A program made the position numbers and the translations under genes. A model generated the notes under the pieces. It was not told where the DNA came from. It ran no database searches and saw nothing but the letters and a program-made list of their open reading frames with translations. DNA of 64,000 nt from Hygrocybe punicea (Eukaryota > Basidiomycota > Agaricomycetes > Agaricales > Hygrophoraceae): assembly GCA_963556145.1 (NCBI GenBank), contig OY744463.1:744001-808000 (forward strand), given 5' to 3'. This document shows positions 46,534-55,581 of this stretch, piece after piece; within the stretch, counting starts at the first letter, position 1; every line of letters begins with the position of its first letter.

Positions 46534-47487
46534 GGGGCGATGGCCATACTGCTTCCAAAGCCAACACGATCGACACTTTCTCCACCAAGGTCAATTTTGA
46601 CGAGGAGATTGCGAAGGGTCTGGGACCATAAGTTTAATTGTACAGTTCATACATTACCAATGACTTATTGTTTGAGTAGACAAGAACCTGGTGCTATCAG
46701 TCCCAGAATAGGCCCAGCCGCTGCCCCTGCTCCAATGGCCACCTTACCCCCTGCCCTGGCATCACTTACAGCACATCCTAATCAAGCATCGGTGACTCCT
46801 GCTCCTGCGAATCCTGCCTATTCAGCGGCAACTATCTCCTCAGGACCACAGCCCTCAATGTATCCCAACCAGCTGGTGCCTGTTCTGTTACCCCCACTAC
46901 ATTATCAAGGTTTGGACACTGTCCAACCATTTGGATACCAACCGCCTCCTGTTAGCGTCACCCCTGCGCTAAGCATGCATCCTTCAAGAATAGCCACCCT
47001 CACAGCTGCTGGGTCTATGATATTGCCGCAAGTGGGTATTGTCCAGACTGCAGATGAGATGCAAGGGACTGGGCTGGATGAACTGCCACCTGGCAAAAAG
47101 GTAGAAGATTGTGAAACTTCCAGGCGGTCAACTTTACCCCAAAGCTGATTGTATAAATATGTACCCTGTAAGTTAGCTGAATACCCTTAGCTTCCAGTGC
47201 ACTGACCGGACAATGTGAAGAATCCTATCTCGCTTCTAGTACAACTGCCCAATGATCCATCCAAGCCTGAGTGGAAATTAGATGGCACGATTGTGACTAT
47301 TCCAGACCTGCCCTTGAACCTGGTTTCCACCCTCCGAGATCGCATTCTTCAACATACAGGGAGAGTCCCAGTCTCCAAAATCAGGCTGTCATATGCTGGC
47401 AAGATGCTGACGAATTCCAATTTGATTGTGAGTTACAATTTGGAGGACGAGGATCTTCCTGTGTTTAGCGTCAACAAAAAGAAGTAA
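46534..47487 (+). pseudogene. SF3A1: Broken 3' half of splicing factor SF3A1 (PRP21)
   Basis: SF3A1 is a U2 snRNP subunit. Only its second half is here: GDGHTASKANTIDTFSTKVN then FDEEIAKGLGP, a Pro-rich linker (ISPRIGPAAAPAP), LDELPPGK, a remnant YPKADCINMYP near 47130-47165, and the C-terminal ubiquitin-like domain NPISLLVQLPNDPSKPEWKL to YNLEDEDLPVFSVNKKK (47219-47487). The SURP domains are missing. An intron at 46628-46679 has ATAAGT where GTAAGT is expected, a conserved Trp reads Cys, and the last exon lacks a clean join. These defects and the transposon-rich setting indicate a captured or remnant gene piece; a functional copy should exist elsewhere. Confidence 0.8.
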
Positions 47488-47539
47488 TTGGTGAACATGT
47501 AAAATATTGTTCTCCCCTTTCGCCTATATCGATTTATTC

Positions 47540-47764
47540 CCTACATTAATGTAGACCAATGATGACCTCCAATGCCTGACATTAATGTATAATTAATGAA
47601 GTGGCAACAGAAGCCGAGGACCCACTCCCATTATGTCTCTTTTTTTTATTACCATCAACTTATTTTGGATTACAGCACAATGATCTTGAGGCAACAGCAG
47701 CCCAGACAGCAGCAGCAATGGCCAATGACCACAGCAATGGCAACAGAACAGCAGCAGTGGCAAC
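47540..47764 (+). other. CAG/GCA-rich sequence at the retrotransposon target, left side
   Basis: GCAACAGCAGC-type repeats continue after the retrotransposon at 54910-54950. Read through, they give either poly-Gln (MILRQQQPRQQQQW) or Ala/Thr-rich frames. There is no good evidence for an intact gene; it may be the 5' part of a low-complexity gene interrupted by the element. Confidence 0.4.
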
Positions 47765-48142
47765 TGTTACGTTTTACCCCGATTTAACCCCCGTTTCCGA
47801 CCCCGACGTCCCTGACTCGACGTCACAAGACAATATCATAACCTGGGTCCGGAACATCATCGAAGACAACCAACGACGATATCCCAATCCTCATGATTAC
47901 CCTCATCAACCTATCACCGCCGATACATCATACACGTTGATTCAAGCCCTTAATAATACCGCGCAACACAATCATCGGATCAGCTGTCTGCTGACACCGG
48001 ACCTGCAACACAGCCGTTGGCCACCTCGTTGGCACCCCAAAACGCATAGACCACGAAGCCAAGCAAGACGCCGTTCATCCCGGAGCTTGTCCTCCACGCA
48101 GCCACGCATGACGAAGAAGCCGACCCTGAAGTTGTTCACTAG

Positions 48143-48150
48143 TATATAAT
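48143..48150 (+). promoter_or_regulatory. LTR TATA box
   Basis: TATATAAT, 34 bp before the 11-nt segment that matches the primer site, a normal TATA-to-start spacing. The same box is in the 3' LTR. Confidence 0.65.
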
Positions 48151-48176
48151 CATTGACATTCGTAGTCAGAATCCTT

Positions 48177-48187
48177 AAGTTTAGTAT
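48177..48187 (+). promoter_or_regulatory. Predicted RNA 5' end that self-primes reverse transcription
   Basis: AAGTTTAGTAT is the exact reverse complement of 48333-48343 just downstream of the LTR. In Tf1-like elements the first 11 nt of the mRNA fold back on the primer site. Position relative to the TATA box fits a transcription start. Confidence 0.65.
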
Positions 48188-48332
48188 AGCTACTCTTCCC
48201 CCGATCGCTACCACGAAATCCAGATACCTCCCCTCTATTATCCATTTGTACTCGCTTCCTTCTATAAACACATCCTCGTTTGGTTTATTGTTGCCGGAGT
48301 TCGCCGCCATAAGAACAGCGATCCGTAACATA

Positions 48333-48343
48333 ATACTAAACTT
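48333..48343 (+). promoter_or_regulatory. Primer binding site (self-priming type)
   Basis: ATACTAAACTT begins two bases after the 5' LTR and pairs over 11 nt with 48177-48187. I saw no match to a host tRNA 3' end. Confidence 0.65.
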
Positions 48344-48586
48344 TCTCTACTCTCTCGACAATAAACCAACCAAGACATCCTGGAACCCCGACGATACCGA
48401 ACTCCAGATTCAGAACGAGACGACGAATATCATCTCGCACCCGAAACGTCAGATTCCTCTGACGACGACTTCGACCAATACGTCGCAACACAGACCAGTG
48501 TCCGAACCGCGCCTTTCCCCTCGTCATCATTTTCTCCTCCAACAACTACTTCTCACCATCAACCTCAACCACAAACCCAAACCAGA

Positions 48587-49600
48587 ATGTCAGACACCGA
48601 AGAGAACCACGAAACCCAAGACACCACCACTCTTGCACCCGCAGCCCCGTCGCCTCCAAAATCTCATATTGCTCCGCCAGCTAAGTATGATGGGAACAAA
48701 GAAGGATTCAAAACATTCTTCCGCAGTGCCTTCATCTACATCCGTGCAAACAGAGCTGCATTCGATAGTGAAGAGAAACAAATCCTTTTTATCCTCTCAT
48801 ACCTGCAAGGCGGACTCGCCGGACGATGGGCAGACGAGTACGTCGACATTGCCCTACAGCACTCCCCCATCAACTTCGGATCCCTGGAGGACTTCACCAG
48901 GGAATTCAAACGACATTTCGAGAAACCGGATCAGAAGAAGGACGCGTTGACGAAGTTGAACGACCTGCGTCAAGGAAAACTGACAGCTGATGAGTTCTGG
49001 ATCGAGTTTGACACTCTCCGACGCATCGCTGGACTTGGCGAAGTCATGAATGACAGTTATCTCATCCAACTTGTCGAACTTCACATGAACAAACCACTGA
49101 TCGATCAGATCTATACCGGCATGAGGATCCCAACCACCATCGAACAATGGCGCACGCAGACAGTTCAATTGGACCAACAATGGCGACGTCGTCAGGATCA
49201 GATACGATCCATGAACATACCCGCAAAAACACGATACAATCCAAACACAGCAACCGCATCGACAACTCCTCGACCACAGCAAACATCGACACCTCGTCCG
49301 CAGTCGGAATCTGTTCCAATGGATGTCGACACGCGACGAACTCAACTGAGACAACAAGCGTTTACGCGCTTAACCGATGAACAGCGACAGGAATATATGA
49401 AGAAAGGAATATGTTTCAAATGTCGACAACCAGGACATATTTCGCGAAATTGCCCAGAGCAACAAGGATGGCAACAAGTACGTTCAATGCAGACGATACC
49501 ACAAACAACGAAACAACAGGATGATGACGGCAGGGACGTCCGAATCGCAGCATTGATGGACGAGTTGACAGCGTTGAAGTTGAAGCAAGAGGGTTTTTGA
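48587..49600 (+). CDS. gag: Gag of the chromovirus
   Basis: 337 residues. Capsid-like region (YDGNKEGFKTFFRSAFIYIR; FILSYLQGGLAGRWADEYV; DFTREFKRHFEKPDQKKDAL) followed by a Gln/Arg/Pro linker and one CCHC zinc knuckle CFKCRQPGHISRNC (about residues 275-289), then a helical tail. It forms the cytoplasmic particle that packages the element RNA. Start at ATG 48587; the stop TGA (49598-49600) overlaps the -1 frameshift site that links it to Pol. Confidence 0.95.
   Translation: MSDTEENHETQDTTTLAPAAPSPPKSHIAPPAKYDGNKEGFKTFFRSAFIYIRANRAAFDSEEKQILFILSYLQGGLAGRWADEYVDIALQHSPINFGSLEDFTREFKRHFEKPDQKKDALTKLNDLRQGKLTADEFWIEFDTLRRIAGLGEVMNDSYLIQLVELHMNKPLIDQIYTGMRIPTTIEQWRTQTVQLDQQWRRRQDQIRSMNIPAKTRYNPNTATASTTPRPQQTSTPRPQSESVPMDVDTRRTQLRQQAFTRLTDEQRQEYMKKGICFKCRQPGHISRNCPEQQGWQQVRSMQTIPQTTKQQDDDGRDVRIAALMDELTALKLKQEGF
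49591..49597 (+). promoter_or_regulatory. -1 ribosomal frameshift slippery heptamer
   Basis: G GGT TTT in the Gag frame, immediately followed by the TGA stop. It has the X XXY YYZ form. Slipping one base back gives TTG AAG AAG, entering the 1.4-kcodon Pol frame, which has no ATG at its start. A downstream stem or pseudoknot was not modelled. Confidence 0.75.
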
Positions 49601-52600
49601 AGAAGCGACGTGAAGCGCAGGAGGCCACGATCGCACGACTCGAGAAAGATGTACACGTATGTAAACAATTCGATAACGTTTTCATCAAACTCAAAGTCCT
49701 CCGCAACGACCTGAGACAAGTAGTAAAACCAGAGCCGAAAGAGGAAAGCAACACGTGGCAAGATACCCATGTTGCGGACGAAGAAAAGAAACCAGTTCCC
49801 CCGAAAGAGAAAAGAAGGACAACAATTGAATCCGAATTCAACGCGATGGAGACAATCGTTGCCATTCGTTCAACCACGATGGGTTACGCCCTTGATCTCT
49901 TAACTGATTTTGATATCCACGACCAATGGACAGAAAAGATATCGCCAGGACTAGTTCTATCACTCAATCGACGACCCATCGCAGAGGCAGTACAATGGCT
50001 GGTACAAAATATGCCACAAGATTCACCACATGAACCACGAACATTGGAAGCAGTCCGTGCTATAACAAAAAAAGATTCCGAACTTCGAATGGCTTTGTTG
50101 GTCCATGGTTATGTTTCTGTCCCTCAGGATGGACGACAATATCCCATGACGGGTTTGATTGATTGTGGCTGCACCATCTGCGCCATTGATATCGGATACG
50201 TCAAAGCGCATAATATCCCGACAAAACCATATCTGAACCCATTCCATTCCTATATGAGTGATGGAACACAACCAAAGACAGGACAGATCACGGAATACTG
50301 CGAATTACAAATGCGTCTCGGAGATCATCACGAATTACTTCGTTTCGCCGTAACGACATTGGCGAAAATGGACATCTTCCTTGGCTATGACTGGCTGAAA
50401 AAGCACAATCCAGAAATTGATTGGCGCGAAAACGAGATCAAGTTCTCGCGATGTCTTTCTGGTTGTGGCGCACCATCAATAATACGATCGACAGAATTCA
50501 ATACAATAGTCTGGGAACGACCTCTTTGGTTTGATCAAAAGATGGAAGAGACAATGGATCCAATACATTTTCGTTCATTCATGACAAAATCAACAGAACT
50601 CGCCATAAAAGCACAAGAACAGCAGAAAGAAAAGACATTCGAAGAATTGGTCCCGGAGACATACCATGAATATCGTGATGTGTTCGAACCGTCTGGCTTC
50701 GATGAATTACCAGCGCGAAAACCATGGGATCATGCGATCACATTGAAACCGGATGCACCAGATCATCATGATTGCAAGCTGTATCCTCTGTCGCCAAGTG
50801 AAAAAGAACATCTTGACAAATTCCTCGACGAAAACCTGAAGACAGGACGGATCCGACCATCGAAGTCACCATATGCTTCCCCCTTTTTCTTTGTGTCGAA
50901 GAAAGATGCAGCAGAACGACGACCAATACAGGATTATCGATGGTTGAACTCATGGACGATTGATGACAAATACCCGTTACCATTGATCAACGACATCATT
51001 AATCAATTGGCTGACGCAAAATACTTCACGAAACTTGATGTACGTTGGGGGTTTAACAATGTCCGCATCAAAGAAGGTGATGAACACAAAGCCGCCTTTT
51101 TGACACCAAAAGGTTTGTTCGAACCAACAGTTATGTTCTTTGGCTTGAAGAATTCACCGCCGACATTCCAACGACTGATGAATCACGTCTTCCGATACGA
51201 GATACGTGAAGGATGGCTACTGGTATACATGGATGACATCCTGATTTTCTCGAAATCGCTTGAAGAAAACCAAAGACGAACGAAACAGGTTCTGGAGATT
51301 TTCCGCGAAAATAATCTATTTCTGAAGCCAAAGAAGTGTACATTCGACAAAGAAAAAGTCGATTATCTCGGTCTCATTGTCGGACATGGACAAGTTCAAA
51401 TGGATCCGATCAAGACCAACGCCATCACCGATTGGCCAGTTCCAACAAACCAGACCGAACTCCAACGTTTCATTGGTTTCCTGAACTTTTATCGTCGTTT
51501 TGTTGAGAATTTCTCACAGATCGCAAGTCCGTTGCACAAATTAACGGGAAAAGCAAAATGGGATTGGACAGAAGAACAACAAAATGCATTCGATCGTCTG
51601 AAAGCCATCATAACGACCGACCCAATTCTCGTCTTGCCTGTCCCCGATAGGAAATTTACCATCGAATGTGACGCATCGGATTATGCAATTGGTGCCATTT
51701 TATCGCAAGAACAACCCGATGGACTTTTTCACCCTGTCGCGTATATGTCGACAACGATGACACCAGCGGAACGAAATTACCAGATATTCGACAAAGAATT
51801 GCTCGCAATCATACGAAGCTTTGAAGAATGGCGACAATTCCTTCTCGGCGCAAAAGAACAGATTGATGTCTTTACCGATCATCGAAATTTGGAATATTAC
51901 CGCAAACCACAAGATCTTACTCAACGACAAGCTCGCTGGATCGCATTCCTACAGGATTACAATTTTCGTCTATTGTATCGCAAAGGATCACAAAACAAAA
52001 AAGCCAACCTCCTTTCTCGACGCGTTGATCACAAGCCAAAAGAAATGGATAATAAAGGTATGATTGGTCTTCCTAACTCATTGTTCATCCCACCAGAACA
52101 AGCAATTCGACAAATATTGCACACTTCACCTACAAACGATAATATTATTGCCCTCCATCATGACAATCCCACCGCCGGCCATCCCGGCCGAGACAAAACG
52201 ATCGAGTTGATTTCACGGACAACAACATGGCCAACTATACGCGAAGATGTGGAACGTTATATCAATGGTTGTACGGAATGTCAACAGAATAAACCACGAC
52301 GTGGAAAACAACTTGGACAACTTTTCCCACATGACGTACCACCCTATAATTGGCATACAATTTCTGTCGACATGATTGGTCCCCTACCGGAGTCACATGG
52401 CTTTGACGCCATTCTGGTTGTTGTCGATAAGCGATCGAAACATCCCATATTTATTGCCACAAATACGACATTGACTTCGGAAGGATGGGCACGACTGTTC
52501 CGTGACCATGTCTTCAAGCGTTTCGGCATGCCACGCTTTGTAATCTCCGATCGTGGTTCTGTTTTCGTCTCACGGTTTATCACCGAATTATATTCCCTGA

Positions 52601-53883
52601 TCGGTATCAAAGGACGTCCAACGACAGCATATCATCCACGTGCTGATGGGCAAACAGAACGAATGAACCAAGAACTCGAAATTTTCCTTCGATTCTTTAC
52701 CAATTACCGACAAGATGATTGGCATGAATGGCTTGCTCTGGCAGAATTTGCATTAGCCAATCGCGAATCTTCCGCCATCAAAACTTCCCCCTTCTTTGCG
52801 ACACAAGGACAACATCCGTGGACAGGCCTCGTACCTGACACACACACACCCATCGCGAATGAAGCCGTTCATGATTTCATTACACGAATGAAAACGATAC
52901 AACAAAAGATTGGTGAAATAGCGGATGTCACGAAGCAAACAATGAAGGATAAGTATGACAGTCATGTCAAGAAAATTGTCTTTTCCCCTGGTGACAAAGT
53001 CTGGCTGAACGGAAAGAATCTCACCACAGATCGACCTAGCAAGAAGCTCGATAATCAGCAATTCGGTCCATTCACCGTTCTCGATAAAATCGGTTCTTCA
53101 TCGTACAAACTGAAATTACCGAAAACCTGGAAAATCTTCCCCATATTCAACGTCGCTCTCCTCTCTCCATTCCGACCTCCTTCTTCTCCCATCCAACAAA
53201 AATATCATCTTCGACCCCCTCCTGAAATTATCGACAATGACGATCATTACGAAATAGAACACATCCTTGATTCCCGCATACGCCGTAATAAGTTATATTA
53301 TTTAGTACATTGGCTCGATTACCCCCGCGACGAAGATTCTTGGATCCCTGTATCCGAAACCGCTTACTGCCAAGATCTCGTCGACGATTTCCATAAGTTA
53401 CATCCCCGTGCTCCTTCCTCTTTATCACTTCGTTCCCTTTTCACTCTCCCCCCTTCCGTCATCCCTCCTTTCTCTTCTTCCTCCATTTTGCTCGCTATTT
53501 ATCCCCACAATGCTGCCCTCATCCTCGACGGTTCGAAGAACCACGAATTCCGCAAATATCTTTTTCCTCCCGGCATCACACACGCTTACCTCTACGAAAC
53601 CGCTCCCATTGATGCCGTTACCTCCATCGTCGAAATCTCTTCCCCCATTATCGCCCCCGCCCTGATTGCTGACACCACCGGATTCGGCAACCTCGATTTC
53701 AACTCTCGCAAAAAGATCTGTCCTTACGCCTTCCCCATTACCCATTGCTATCGCCTCCCATCACCGATCCCTTCCGCCGCCCTTTCCCACGAATATGACA
53801 TTTCCACTCCGCATCGTTTCTCTCTTCTCCCTTCCTCCTTCACCCACGATCATCCCGTTAACCCCGATCACCTCGTGTACTAA
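49597..53883 (+). CDS. pol: Pol of the chromovirus with chromodomain and C-terminal ASCH-like domain
   Basis: 1428 codons in the -1 frame relative to gag. Protease region near D189 (LIDCGCTICAID, with DCG in place of the usual D-S/T-G). Reverse transcriptase with YMDD at 544-547. RNase H with ECDASDYAIGAI and TDHRNLEYY. Integrase with the HHCC zinc region (HPGRDKT...CTECQQNK), then D in VDMIGPLP, D in ISDRGSVF and E in ADGQTERMNQE. A chromodomain (YEIEHILDSRI...YYLVHWLDYP, about 1217-1265) should direct integration by histone marks. After it, LLAIYPHNAALILDGSKN, HEFRKY and HAYLYETAP (about 1297-1375) has the G-x-K-x-x-E-x-R pattern of ASCH/PUA-like RNA-binding domains. No stops or frameshifts seen. 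Confidence 0.93.
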   Translation: MKKRREAQEATIARLEKDVHVCKQFDNVFIKLKVLRNDLRQVVKPEPKEESNTWQDTHVADEEKKPVPPKEKRRTTIESEFNAMETIVAIRSTTMGYALDLLTDFDIHDQWTEKISPGLVLSLNRRPIAEAVQWLVQNMPQDSPHEPRTLEAVRAITKKDSELRMALLVHGYVSVPQDGRQYPMTGLIDCGCTICAIDIGYVKAHNIPTKPYLNPFHSYMSDGTQPKTGQITEYCELQMRLGDHHELLRFAVTTLAKMDIFLGYDWLKKHNPEIDWRENEIKFSRCLSGCGAPSIIRSTEFNTIVWERPLWFDQKMEETMDPIHFRSFMTKSTELAIKAQEQQKEKTFEELVPETYHEYRDVFEPSGFDELPARKPWDHAITLKPDAPDHHDCKLYPLSPSEKEHLDKFLDENLKTGRIRPSKSPYASPFFFVSKKDAAERRPIQDYRWLNSWTIDDKYPLPLINDIINQLADAKYFTKLDVRWGFNNVRIKEGDEHKAAFLTPKGLFEPTVMFFGLKNSPPTFQRLMNHVFRYEIREGWLLVYMDDILIFSKSLEENQRRTKQVLEIFRENNLFLKPKKCTFDKEKVDYLGLIVGHGQVQMDPIKTNAITDWPVPTNQTELQRFIGFLNFYRRFVENFSQIASPLHKLTGKAKWDWTEEQQNAFDRLKAIITTDPILVLPVPDRKFTIECDASDYAIGAILSQEQPDGLFHPVAYMSTTMTPAERNYQIFDKELLAIIRSFEEWRQFLLGAKEQIDVFTDHRNLEYYRKPQDLTQRQARWIAFLQDYNFRLLYRKGSQNKKANLLSRRVDHKPKEMDNKGMIGLPNSLFIPPEQAIRQILHTSPTNDNIIALHHDNPTAGHPGRDKTIELISRTTTWPTIREDVERYINGCTECQQNKPRRGKQLGQLFPHDVPPYNWHTISVDMIGPLPESHGFDAILVVVDKRSKHPIFIATNTTLTSEGWARLFRDHVFKRFGMPRFVISDRGSVFVSRFITELYSLIGIKGRPTTAYHPRADGQTERMNQELEIFLRFFTNYRQDDWHEWLALAEFALANRESSAIKTSPFFATQGQHPWTGLVPDTHTPIANEAVHDFITRMKTIQQKIGEIADVTKQTMKDKYDSHVKKIVFSPGDKVWLNGKNLTTDRPSKKLDNQQFGPFTVLDKIGSSSYKLKLPKTWKIFPIFNVALLSPFRPPSSPIQQKYHLRPPPEIIDNDDHYEIEHILDSRIRRNKLYYLVHWLDYPRDEDSWIPVSETAYCQDLVDDFHKLHPRAPSSLSLRSLFTLPPSVIPPFSSSSILLAIYPHNAALILDGSKNHEFRKYLFPPGITHAYLYETAPIDAVTSIVEISSPIIAPALIADTTGFGNLDFNSRKKICPYAFPITHCYRLPSPIPSAALSHEYDISTPHRFSLLPSSFTHDHPVNPDHLVY

Positions 53884-54728
53884 TGACCTGCCCTAATCTT
53901 CCCTTTCGTATATATAGTCTGTTCTCTTTTCTTTCCTTCTTTCGCTCTTTGCCTTCTTCCCCCATGTCTGCCTCGGACGTTTATCTCCCTTCCTCCCCTT
54001 ATTACCGTCTCCTTCCTCCTCGCTTTCGCATCCCTCGTTCGAAACGCCGCCTCTGCGATCGCAGTGTTCGCTTCGCTGTTGACCTCATGCGTCCCTCTTC
54101 CTTTGGCTCCCTTCATCCGACGACGGCTATCGCCCATCTTGGCGTCGACCCGTTCTTCGCTCCGCGTTCCTTCTACTCCGTGCGTCCCATTGGGCCTCCC
54201 CCTCCTGCTGTCCCTCCCACCGTTCCCATTTGGTTTACCGATGATCCCGTCGATCCCTACCGCGAATTCATCGACTGCGCTGCCGTGTATGATTCCGTCT
54301 TCCCTCCGGTTAATCGGGACGATTCCCCTTGTTCCGGGGGTATTGTTACGTTTTACCCCGATTTAACCCCCGTTTCCGACCCCGACGTCCCTGACTCGAC
54401 GTCACAAGACAATATCATAACCTGGGTCCGGAACATCGTCGAAGACAACCAACGACGATATCCCAATCCTCATGATTACCCTCATCAACCTATCACCGCC
54501 GATACATCATACACATTGATTCAAGCCCTTAATAATACCGCGCAACACAATCATCGGATCAGCTGTCTGCTGACACCGGACCTGCAACACAGCCGTTGGC
54601 CACCTCGTTGGCACCCCAAAACGCATAGACCACGAAGCCAAGCAAGACGCCGTTCATCCCGGAGCTTGTCCTCCACGCAGCCACGCATGACGAAGAAGCC
54701 GACCCTGAAGTTGTTCACTAGTATATAA
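53883..54728 (+). CDS. Third ORF of the chromovirus, overlapping the pol stop
   Basis: The ATG overlaps the pol stop (TAATG at 53881-53885). 281 codons, of which about 154 precede the 3' LTR and the rest run through LTR sequence. A hydrophobic start (LPFRIYSLFSFLSFFRSLPS) is followed by a Pro/Ser/Arg-rich body; no transmembrane helix set, glycoprotein or zinc motif is evident. A second ATG (MSASDVYLP, near 53964) is an alternative start. It could be a real accessory protein or simply open sequence between pol and LTR. Confidence 0.45.
   Translation: MTCPNLPFRIYSLFSFLSFFRSLPSSPMSASDVYLPSSPYYRLLPPRFRIPRSKRRLCDRSVRFAVDLMRPSSFGSLHPTTAIAHLGVDPFFAPRSFYSVRPIGPPPPAVPPTVPIWFTDDPVDPYREFIDCAAVYDSVFPPVNRDDSPCSGGIVTFYPDLTPVSDPDVPDSTSQDNIITWVRNIVEDNQRRYPNPHDYPHQPITADTSYTLIQALNNTAQHNHRISCLLTPDLQHSRWPPRWHPKTHRPRSQARRRSSRSLSSTQPRMTKKPTLKLFTSI
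54334..54343 (+). promoter_or_regulatory. Polypurine-like tract before the 3' LTR
   Basis: CCGGGGGTAT directly abuts the 3' LTR, where plus-strand DNA synthesis would start. It is short and ends with pyrimidines, so it is a weak match. Confidence 0.4.
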
Positions 54729-54909
54729 TCATTGACATTCGTAGTCAGAATCCTTAAGTTTAGTATAGCTACTCTTCCCCCGATCGCTACCACGAAATCC
54801 AGATACCTCCCCTCTATTATCCATTTGTACTCGCTTCCTTCTATAAACACATCCTCGTTTGGTTTATTGTTGCCGGAGTTCGCCGCCATAAGAACAGCGA
54901 TCCGTAACA
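54344..54909 (+). repeat. 3' LTR
   Basis: 566 bp, same length as the 5' LTR with two visible substitutions. Followed by target duplication GCAAC. Confidence 0.95.
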
Positions 54910-54914
54910 GCAAC

Positions 54915-55581
54915 GACAGCAACAGCAGTGCCAGCAGCGACAACAAGTGACACATGCCAGTCCCAGATGTAGTGGAGGGTCGTGCACCAATCTCTGCTGC
55001 ATTGGTAAGTTTTTTTTCTTTACTTTTATCAACAAAGATCTGTCTAGCTATGCACAATGACAAAACAGCCACATCCCAACACCCTGCAACATGGGGACCT
55101 CAAACTCAGGCTCGCAGGCACCACCACCACCACCAACCATCAGCTTCTTTGCCGCTACAGCTGCTGTGTTCGCCCTATGGCACTGATCAGTCACAACCAC
55201 AGTCACAGCCACCATCACGACAGCAGTGGTGATGTTGGATAAAGAAAGAGTCATCGCCTGTGTATTGCGAGCTGTGGCAACACTATACTTCCTCTGGAGG
55301 ATTGCAGGTGAACTCAAACTGGTCCTTGTGCCCATCCTGTTTTGCAACAGCTGAGAATTCTCCAATCTTATTCAACTCAGTTGCAAGACATTTCTTGCTT
55401 TTCTATTCCTGAGTGCTTGCCATCTGTTATTTTAAGCTTGTCATCCATAAGTGTTTCACACGGTATGGAAGATTCCAAATGTGAGAACCCGTGACTTGCA
55501 TTTTTTTGTTTTTTTTTACAAAGTCCCTTCAAGCGCCTGCCAGCACTGTGCCGTGTTCGACATACATTTTATGGATACAAG
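54915..55581 (+). other. CAG-rich continuation of the target and spacer
   Basis: GACAGCAACAGCAGTGCCAGC continues the low-complexity sequence left of the retrotransposon. Further on, a His/Gln-rich frame (QARRHHHHHQPSASLPLQ near 55105-55160) and a GTAAGT donor near 55005 are visible. No reliable gene model. Confidence 0.35.

Larger units (their letters stand above)
47765..48330 (+). repeat. 5' LTR
   Basis: 566 bp, TGTTACG...CGTAACA. Contains the TATA box and the predicted transcription start. Confidence 0.95.
47765..54909 (+). mobile_element. Ty3/gypsy chromovirus LTR retrotransposon, nearly intact
   Basis: A 7145-bp element with 566-bp LTRs (TGTTACG...CGTAACA) and a perfect 5-bp target duplication GCAAC (47760-47764 and 54910-54914). 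The order is LTR, self-priming site, gag, -1 slippery site, pol (protease, reverse transcriptase, RNase H, integrase, chromodomain, ASCH-like tail), third ORF, purine-rich tract, LTR. The two LTRs differ at only two positions that I can find (A/G near 47858 and G/A near 47937), so insertion is recent. All frames are open, so it may be competent to move. Confidence 0.95.

Noticed and set aside
47596..47764. Poly-Gln coding gene at the retrotransposon target
   Set aside because: The CAG-rich sequence reads open in more than one frame and has no conserved partner exon, so I describe it only as low-complexity sequence.
53883..54343. Envelope gene in the retrotransposon
   Set aside because: Position alone suggests it. 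There is no recognisable glycoprotein layout, membrane anchor or cleavage site.
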